DNA of 64,000 bases, taken from NCBI RefSeq assembly GCF_000264785.1, contig NZ_AFJI01000100.1:1-64000 (forward strand), written 5' to 3'. The DNA is from Edwardsiella ictaluri ATCC 33202. Lineage in GTDB: Bacteria > Pseudomonadota > Gammaproteobacteria > Enterobacterales > Enterobacteriaceae. The translations under genes were made by a program, and so were the position numbers. Under the pieces are notes generated by a model, which worked only from the letters and a program-made list of their open reading frames with translations, was not told the DNA's origin and did not search any database. Positions within the stretch are counted from its first letter, which is position 1, and every line of letters starts with the position of its first letter. This document shows positions 58,857 through 64,000 of the stretch, one piece after another.

Positions 58857-59470
58857 GGGGCGATCCTCAGCGTATCAATCAGGTGTAGCGCGGCTCCACG
58901 GTAGTCACGGCCTGTGCTGTATCCGTGGTCGGGGATAAAGGGATAAATGGTAAGCGTATCTCCGGTGTAGCTCGTCGCGGCGAACCAGAGATACCCGTTG
59001 ATCTGCAGGCTGATAGCCAGCCCAATTAAGTGGCGTGAACAGGGTTTGGCATCATCGATCAGCCGCTCCAGCTCGGCATACATCTGTTCGGTGATGCCTT
59101 GTTCGCGCACGCCGACTTCCAGTGCGAAAGTACCGGGAATGCCTTCCGGTTGCTCTTGCCACCATTCGGTCACCCGGATAAGGAAACCGAACGGTTCCAC
59201 CGCGCGCTGTAGTGCGCCAATGGTGCCTTTGTGTTGATGGATGTAGAAAGAGGCGGCGATCACCTGCCGCTTTGTCTCTTCTGGCCAGTGTTCATCCCAG
59301 CGGTCGACGGAGAACGCCCATGCCAGATAGGGCAAGAGGGGGGAGGGGCAGCAATCAGCTTGCCACAGGCTGCGCAGCGGAACGGGGATCTGTTCAATCA
59401 TGCTGCCGGTTTGTGCCAGATTATGCTCCAGCGGGCTGGCGTTATCGGGGAGCAAGGAACGGCTATTCAT
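58853..59470 (-). CDS. I: P2 gpI-like baseplate protein
   Basis: 205 aa; MNSRSLLPDNASPLEHNLAQ, AWAFSVDRWDEHWPEE and HKGTIGALQRAVEPFG match P2 gpI. Start at 59470; the frame is open upstream through J. Confidence 0.93.
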   Translation of the reverse strand: MNSRSLLPDNASPLEHNLAQTGSMIEQIPVPLRSLWQADCCPSPLLPYLAWAFSVDRWDEHWPEETKRQVIAASFYIHQHKGTIGALQRAVEPFGFLIRVTEWWQEQPEGIPGTFALEVGVREQGITEQMYAELERLIDDAKPCSRHLIGLAISLQINGYLWFAATSYTGDTLTIYPFIPDHGYSTGRDYRGAALHLIDTLRIAP

Positions 59471-60374
59471 CGTTGCCTCCGATAGCGATCTGCCATTCGG
59501 TGCAGAAGCTGGCCTGCGTTCTGCTGATAATGACGTCAGCATCAGGCGCAATCAGCTCGACGCGCTGAACACCGGTGACATGCAGCGCGGCATAAATCGC
59601 GCTGCGGCGGATATCACGCCCGATGCGGTGTTGCTCGTTGATGTAGTTTTTAAGCCGCTGTTCGGCAGCCTGCCGGATGGGTTCCTGCTCCGGGCCGGGG
59701 TAGTAGTACAACAGTGCATTGATCTGGTACGGGATGATTTCGGCAGACTGGATGGTTGGACGATCGCCGACCGGACGAATATCAATATCGTTTAGGGCGT
59801 CATCAACTATCGCCAGCAGTTCCGCGCTGGCCTGCCCGTTACCTTCGCGGGAGAGTACCGACACGGTGACGTAACAGGGATGCGGACTGATGGCGGAAAC
59901 GTCAGCAATGCGCCCATCGGCGCTGTGGGCGTGATATTCATAAGCAGCGGTCGGTCCTGCGACCGATAGACCTTCAAACGCCTGCTGTGCGCGTATACGC
60001 AGGGCGTCGTCAGATTCATAAACCGGCTCAACCGGGGGGACCGCCGTGCTGTCTCCGGGGGAGATTAACAGACGGAAGACTTTAAAGTTAGCCGTCAGAT
60101 TGTCCAGATCGCGCCTGGAGGCGTGGGCCAGCATATTGGCGACGGCGGCTTCATTAATCCGTACCCGCAGCGCCATCTCCAGATACGCATTTTCCTGCAA
60201 CAGCTTAACGATAGGTTCTGATTCATAATTCAGGGTACGCGCTACTTCTGCCCTCTGTTCGACAGGGTACAGGCTGATAAAGCGCTGTTTGCGTGCGGTG
60301 AACAACGTTTCAAAGTCGAGGGTTTCCACCGTATCGGGGACGGGGAGCTGGCTTAAATCGGTCAGTGCGCTCAC
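59463..60374 (-). CDS. J: P2 gpJ-like baseplate protein
   Basis: 303 aa; VKLLQENAYLEMALRVRINE, AQQAFEGLSVAGPTAAYEYH and QHRIGRDIRRSAIYAALHVT match P2 gpJ. It starts with GTG at 60374, six bases after AGGAG; an upstream in-frame start is less likely. Overlaps W and I. Confidence 0.93.
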   Translation of the reverse strand: MSALTDLSQLPVPDTVETLDFETLFTARKQRFISLYPVEQRAEVARTLNYESEPIVKLLQENAYLEMALRVRINEAAVANMLAHASRRDLDNLTANFKVFRLLISPGDSTAVPPVEPVYESDDALRIRAQQAFEGLSVAGPTAAYEYHAHSADGRIADVSAISPHPCYVTVSVLSREGNGQASAELLAIVDDALNDIDIRPVGDRPTIQSAEIIPYQINALLYYYPGPEQEPIRQAAEQRLKNYINEQHRIGRDIRRSAIYAALHVTGVQRVELIAPDADVIISRTQASFCTEWQIAIGGNDE

Positions 60375-60721
60375 GCGTTTCTCCTGTCGAGCGGGATGGA
60401 GAGCTTCCACGGCTGGCCAGGGATATCAGTGCGTTCGGCGTCAACGGTGACGCTGAGGTCAGAACCCTCGGCGGCAAAGGCCACGCCGATGATGTCAAGG
60501 CGTGATTCCCAGCGCGTCAGTGCCATGACCACCGCCGACATCACCCGCAGGCGGGTACCACCATCGTTAGGCTGGTCGATCAGGTTCAGAATGACCGAGC
60601 CATAATCACGGCGCATCACGCGCATTCCCACCGGCGTGGTCAGAATGTCTTTGACGGACTGCTGAATGTGCTGCTCATCGCTTAACGATCTGCCGTTTCC
60701 GGCGTTCATACCGAGATACAT
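60371..60721 (-). CDS. W: P2 gpW-like baseplate wedge
   Basis: 116 aa, gp25-like: SVKDILTTPVGMRVMRRDYG and LIDQPNDGGTRLRVMSAVV. Overlaps V and J by 1 and 4 bp. Confidence 0.93.
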   Translation of the reverse strand: MYLGMNAGNGRSLSDEQHIQQSVKDILTTPVGMRVMRRDYGSVILNLIDQPNDGGTRLRVMSAVVMALTRWESRLDIIGVAFAAEGSDLSVTVDAERTDIPGQPWKLSIPLDRRNA

Positions 60722-61320
60722 TACTGCGGCCCTCCGGTATTGCTGCCACCGCGCTTTACGCCGGTATGCGTGTGGGTATGAACGGTGACGCCGTTGGAGG
60801 TAAAGCTGCCGCCGCTGTGGGTGTAAGCGCCTTTAAGCGTGCCGCCTTTTTTAACCGACAGCGTGGTGGTTTCCAGATGCTGAGTGCAGATGACGACGGG
60901 TGTATCCAGCGTGACGCGGCTACTGGCTTCAACCCGTGCGGTTTTGATACCGGTGGCTTTTAATGTGCCGGTACGTGGATCGTATTCAACTACTGCGCCA
61001 TCAGGGTAAACGGTGTGGTGAACCTGCTCATCCAGCAGTGGGGCAGGGTTGGCGTAAGAGTAAATGGCCGGGAGCGCCACGGAGGTGGTTAACTCTCCGC
61101 TCAGGCAGAGTAGTAACACCTGCTCGCCTGTTGATGGCCGCCACCATGTCCGGGCGTCACCGGCGCGCAGCGTCAGCCATGGAATCCAGTTGGTGGTCAG
61201 CTCACCGGTACGGATGCGCGCCCGATCGCCCTTCACCTCTTCAATGGTGCCGGTACGGATCAGGTTTTCAATGCGCCGGTGCAGTTCGGCGAGGTTGGCA
61301 GGATGGTTTGCGTCGCTCAT
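60721..61320 (-). CDS. V: Baseplate spike (P2 gpV)
   Basis: 199-aa membrane-piercing spike. LRAGDARTWWRPSTGEQVLL and the C-terminal tip VHTHTHTGV, whose HxH bases bind iron in P2 V, are present. First gene of the V-W-J-I-H operon; no clear ribosome site precedes the ATG. Confidence 0.94.
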   Translation of the reverse strand: MSDANHPANLAELHRRIENLIRTGTIEEVKGDRARIRTGELTTNWIPWLTLRAGDARTWWRPSTGEQVLLLCLSGELTTSVALPAIYSYANPAPLLDEQVHHTVYPDGAVVEYDPRTGTLKATGIKTARVEASSRVTLDTPVVICTQHLETTTLSVKKGGTLKGAYTHSGGSFTSNGVTVHTHTHTGVKRGGSNTGGPQ

Positions 61321-61364
61321 ACCGGAATCATTGGGATTCGCTGGCGAAGAGGGAAGGGGAGCAA

Positions 61365-61388
61365 CTTGTAATCCAGATGATTACAAGT
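61365..61388 (-). promoter_or_regulatory. Candidate Ogr site of the V operon
   Basis: CTTGTAATC-N5-GATTACAAG, a 9-bp perfect inverted repeat that contains the same CTTGT-N13-ACAAG as the FI site. It is centred about 56 bp upstream of the V start. Confidence 0.55.
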
Positions 61389-61414
61389 GAGAGAGACTAC
61401 GGTTAGTATAAATA

Positions 61415-61457
61415 TGTACGGAGTACACCAAATGGCTTGATTAATGTACTGCGTACA
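61415..61457. promoter_or_regulatory. Twin operators of the toxin-antitoxin operon
   Basis: TGTAC-GGA-GTACA (61415-61427) and TGTAC-TGC-GTACA (61445-61457), 30 bp apart. The second lies between TTGATT (61437) and TAAACT (61460), a candidate promoter for the toxin gene, so the pair probably binds the antitoxin for autorepression. Confidence 0.7.
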
Positions 61458-61498
61458 CTTAAACTGCTTTAAAAATGACGATAACGTCAGGGAGCGAG

Positions 61499-61816
61499 AT
61501 GTACACTTTTATTGAACTACAGGGTTTCAGTAAACGGCGTCAGGCGCTTCTGCCGGATGACGAATTTCGGGCCTTTCAGGAGGTACTGATTGAAGATCCT
61601 GAAGCTGGTGACACTATCGCGGGGACAGGGGGATTTCGCAAGATCCGCTGGAGTCGTCCGGGGATGGGAAAGCGCGGCGGCGTGCGGGTAATTTACTACA
61701 ATGTGACGAGTAAAGGACGAATTTATCTGGCTCTGGTATATCCCAAAAATCAGCAGGATGATTTAACGGAAGAGCAAAAGAGGGTACTGAAGCAGTTATC
61801 CGATATGCTGGTGTAA
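61499..61816 (+). CDS. RelE/HigB-family toxin
   Basis: 105-aa type II toxin: EDPEAGDTIAGTGGFRKIRW and GVRVIYYNVTSKGRIYLALV are typical of the RelE superfamily, which cleaves mRNA at the ribosome. Start at 61499 (MYTFIELQGF) after GGAG. Transcribed against the late operons, so it can be expressed in the lysogen. Confidence 0.9.
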   Translation: MYTFIELQGFSKRRQALLPDDEFRAFQEVLIEDPEAGDTIAGTGGFRKIRWSRPGMGKRGGVRVIYYNVTSKGRIYLALVYPKNQQDDLTEEQKRVLKQLSDMLV

Positions 61817-61891
61817 CGCTGAGGTTCTGTAACTCCCATATGGGCGAAGTATAAGGCCCGATGCGGCGTTAACGAGGGCGATGAGGTACAG

Positions 61892-62188
61892 ATGAAAGAC
61901 GAATTATTTGCCGATCTACTGGCCAGTGCAGAAGAAATGGTAAGAATTGAAAAGGGCGAACAGACACCGGAGCCGGAGCATGTTCATACGTTTAGCCCGA
62001 TTGACGTTAAAGCGATCCGCGAGGCGACCGGGTTAAAACAGCAGGATTTTGCGGTGGCCGTTGGCGTCAGCTATGACCTTGTAAAAAGCTGGGAAACAAA
62101 ACGGCGTCAGCCGACCGGCGCGCCACGCAAGCTGCTGCTGCTGCTGCAGACCAATCCTTTTATTATCAACCAGCTTAAAGCTATTTAG
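61892..62188 (+). CDS. HTH antitoxin (NadS/HigA type)
   Basis: 98 aa; the HTH is IREATGLKQQDFAVAVGVSY, with a family-typical end LLLLLQTNPFIINQLKAI. It should bind and neutralise the toxin and repress the operon. Toxin-first order as in higBA. The 75-bp gap between the two genes is longer than usual. Confidence 0.9.
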   Translation: MKDELFADLLASAEEMVRIEKGEQTPEPEHVHTFSPIDVKAIREATGLKQQDFAVAVGVSYDLVKSWETKRRQPTGAPRKLLLLLQTNPFIINQLKAI

Positions 62189-62215
62189 TTCCGTGATGCG
62201 CCTGTCTGGGGCGCA

Positions 62216-62851
62216 TCAACTTTGTAGGTGGTTGATCACTAAATCTTCTATTTTCCGCACATCTTCCGCTGAAAACCCCAGCAACTGCCGCTGCGGATAG
62301 TCCACCTCCAGCCCATAGCGATTCACCCGATCGCGTAAACCGTACTGGTGAACGGCAGCCATATGTCGGACACTGTTGAAAAACGAAATGGTCGCTCCCT
62401 GTCCGTCGCCTTTGCCTTTCATATAGCGCGTGGTACGCAGCTTGCGGAACATGACTTTGTTGCGCAAGCGTAGCGGGCGTTTAATTTCGTTTGTGTCACG
62501 GCGGAGATATCGGACGATCCTGTCTTTGCGGAAGGAACGGATATTTTTGCGTAGTGGATCATAGCCCTTCAATAGTTTTGCCCCACCCCGCCAGGCCGTT
62601 AATGTTCTTTCCTCAATACTGCCACCCACTTTTTGGTACAAAAAGGTGATTTGCCCCCCGCCTTTTTGTTGCTGTTTTTTGCGTTGGATAAATGTACTGC
62701 CATCCGGGTTTTTCTGTGCAGTTATCCGCTGGCTTTGCGACTGACGCAGGCGGCGGGCGATTTCACGCGCCAGTTGGGTTCGGCTTGCCGGGGAGAGTTT
62801 TGCCAGCAGGCCATCGGCCCAGCGATGAAGTTGCAGCAGGTCATCATTCAT
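62216..62851 (-). CDS. S: P2 gpS-like tail completion protein
   Basis: 211 aa; HRWADGLLAKLSPASRTQLA and AVHQYGLRDRVNRYGLEVDY match P2 gpS. Longer than P2 S (150 aa) by a central basic insertion. Overlaps R by one base. Confidence 0.92.
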   Translation of the reverse strand: MNDDLLQLHRWADGLLAKLSPASRTQLAREIARRLRQSQSQRITAQKNPDGSTFIQRKKQQQKGGGQITFLYQKVGGSIEERTLTAWRGGAKLLKGYDPLRKNIRSFRKDRIVRYLRRDTNEIKRPLRLRNKVMFRKLRTTRYMKGKGDGQGATISFFNSVRHMAAVHQYGLRDRVNRYGLEVDYPQRQLLGFSAEDVRKIEDLVINHLQS

Positions 62852-63309
62852 CAGGTACTCACAATAGTTTCACCGCGACAGGCGATTTCCCAGCCGTTGT
62901 AACCGCCTTCCGGCAGCTGGTCGTTGCAGTGCTTTGCTTCTAGCCCGTCGTCGCTGCTTCGCACAATGACGCGCTCGGTCAGCGCCAGTTTGATGCTGAT
63001 ATCGTAGCTCTGGTGGTCGATGGCTTCAGCTTCAAACTGGAACGCCTGCTCACGCAGGCTACTGTTGGCAAAGGCTTCCTGCTGGTGAAGCGACACCCAG
63101 CCGACCAGTGGCACCACCAGCGTGTCAAAGGAGTCAGCGTAGTCGGTGATTAACAACTCCAGCGTGTACTGATATTCAAAACTGGTGCTGTGCCCGGCGG
63201 TGGCGACGATCCGACCCTTATTGATAAAGACCCGCAGCGTATCGGGGTTTTGCCGCAAGTGCGGGACGCTGGCAGCCAGCAGTTCACGGATGAGCTGCGC
63301 TTTGTGCAT
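62851..63309 (-). CDS. R: P2 gpR-like tail completion protein
   Basis: 152 aa; MHKAQLIRELLAASVPHLRQ and TLELLITDYADSFDTLVVPL match P2 gpR. Follows the lysis gene with about 100 bp between. Confidence 0.9.
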   Translation of the reverse strand: MHKAQLIRELLAASVPHLRQNPDTLRVFINKGRIVATAGHSTSFEYQYTLELLITDYADSFDTLVVPLVGWVSLHQQEAFANSSLREQAFQFEAEAIDHQSYDISIKLALTERVIVRSSDDGLEAKHCNDQLPEGGYNGWEIACRGETIVST

Positions 63310-63410
63310 CAGTATGCTCCTGACAGTGGAGAATCATATGTACCTGTGCGGTGCACGGGTGCCATGCGTTTTCGGTTTGCAGCAGTGGCGTGAGATTTTA
63401 ATCCAGCACA

Positions 63411-64000
63411 TTATGCTACTGCCTTACTGAATTTCTCAAATGCGGCAGCCAGCTTCACGTCGTACTGATTACGCTTGTACTGTGGCCCGTTATAGCGGCG
63501 GGCGAATTCTGGCCAGTTTTGCCTCTTCAATGCGTCGTGGATTTTCGGGTTGGCGTCGACAAAGCGGACAAAGGCGTCAAGCTGCATCTGTTCGCTTTCG
63601 TTCATCTGGAGCTCAAAATCAACGGCAGAACGGTAACCCAGCGTTTCCCAATGGAAACCCATAATCTGGAACAGTCCCCAACTGGTACTCTCAATGGCAG
63701 AATTGATATGTATTTGTTTGGCTAGATTCAGGCGATAGTGTTCACGGTTGCTGCCCTGCCAGCCGCCTGCTTTCTCGTTTACCAGATCCGGGAACTGTTG
63801 CATCAGTTGATCAGCATCCAGACCGTGTTTTTTTAACTGACGGAACATGATATGGCGCTCAAACAAAACAACTGGACGGCCATCAGGCATAAAGCCCGTG
63901 GTGCGAGCCTCTATCTCCTGGACCGCCTGTAATGTTGCCTGTGGAATGCCCAGATACAGTGCGGCGGCCTGCTGTTGATCATGGGTGAGTGTACGTGTCA
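63411..64000 (-). CDS. Phage N-acetylmuramidase endolysin, start outside the window
   Basis: The open frame continues past the right edge: before the internal Met at 63890 it reads ALYLGIPQATLQAVQEIEAR. The domain is the DUF3380-type muramidase (GFMPDGRPVVLFERHIMFRQ, STSWGLFQIMGFHWETLGYR, FARRYNGPQYKRNQYDVKLA); E in QEIEAR is the likely catalytic residue. Degrades host murein at lysis. It takes the place of P2 gene K ahead of R. Confidence 0.88.
   Translation of the reverse strand, partial: TRTLTHDQQQAAALYLGIPQATLQAVQEIEARTTGFMPDGRPVVLFERHIMFRQLKKHGLDADQLMQQFPDLVNEKAGGWQGSNREHYRLNLAKQIHINSAIESTSWGLFQIMGFHWETLGYRSAVDFELQMNESEQMQLDAFVRFVDANPKIHDALKRQNWPEFARRYNGPQYKRNQYDVKLAAAFEKFSKAVA

Larger units (their letters stand above)
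41445..64000. mobile_element. P2-like prophage with P4-type integrase, right end outside the window
   Basis: Everything from the 3' end of guaA to the window edge is phage DNA: integrase, AlpA-like regulator, primase, Ogr, repressor, then P2 tail genes in P2 order (R S, V W J I H, FI FII E T U D). Capsid, portal and terminase genes would lie further right. The left boundary is placed at the guaA 3' end because the integrase gene follows it directly; I cannot see the matching right att site. Confidence 0.9.

Noticed and set aside
63334-63411. 26-codon frame overlapping the endolysin stop, considered as a small lysis gene
   Set aside because: No signal peptide, membrane segment or spanin features, and no ribosome site that can be told apart from coding sequence.

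Overview
The window is a stretch of enterobacterial chromosome (1 to about 41460) followed by the left part of a prophage that runs off the right edge. Housekeeping proteins are close to E. coli proteins throughout (RlmN, IspG, HisS, Isc, GuaB/GuaA), base composition looks moderately GC-rich, and the gene order differs from E. coli in several places. My best guess is Edwardsiella (Hafniaceae). That identification is inferred from content and order, not proven.

Layout of the chromosomal part. 1-4.5 kb: mltD, gloB, yafS, rnhA, dnaQ and a tRNA-Asp, the same block found around 5 min in E. coli. 4.6-9.3 kb: hmp and glyA, divergent, with an NsrR-like box and a PurR-like box; then a decayed csiE and suhB. 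9.5-19.2 kb: trmJ, the full iron-sulfur operon iscRSUA-hscBA-fdx-iscX, then pepB, sseB and ndk. 19.4-28.5 kb: rlmN, pilW, rodZ, ispG, hisS, yfgM, bamB and der, i.e. 23S rRNA/tRNA methylation, cell shape, isoprenoid synthesis, outer-membrane assembly and ribosome assembly. 28.7-36.8 kb: an AEC permease, yfgJ and a complete nrfABCDEFG operon for formate-dependent nitrite reduction, placed between der and xseA, with an FNR-like box well spaced from a -10. 36.8-41.5 kb: xseA, divergent from guaBA, whose promoter carries a near-consensus PurR operator.

The prophage begins at the 3' end of guaA. Its integrase gene (P4 type, DUF4102) is followed by a leftward early operon: a ribbon-helix-helix protein, an Ogr/Delta zinc-finger activator, a TOPRIM plus P-loop primase-helicase, a small unknown, a DNA adenine methylase and an AlpA-like regulator. 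A short Xre repressor is transcribed divergently, with two matching TTGCA-N6-TGCAA operators. Directly behind the repressor, on the same strand and overlapping or nearly touching, sit two AT-rich genes: a membrane-anchored WYL-domain protein and a DUF3644 protein with an R-x4-H HEPN motif. From 50 kb to the right edge lies a typical P2 tail module on the minus strand (lysis muramidase, R, S, V, W, J, I, H, then FI, FII, E/E', T, U, D). It is interrupted by a RelE/HigA-type toxin-antitoxin pair on the plus strand and a second adenine methylase. The E/E' overlap keeps the -1 frameshift heptamer.

The most interesting candidate for an undescribed system is the repressor/WYL/DUF3644 cassette (47.6-50.0 kb): a regulator, a membrane-tethered WYL sensor and a putative HEPN RNase, which fits a prophage-encoded anti-phage or superinfection-exclusion module.
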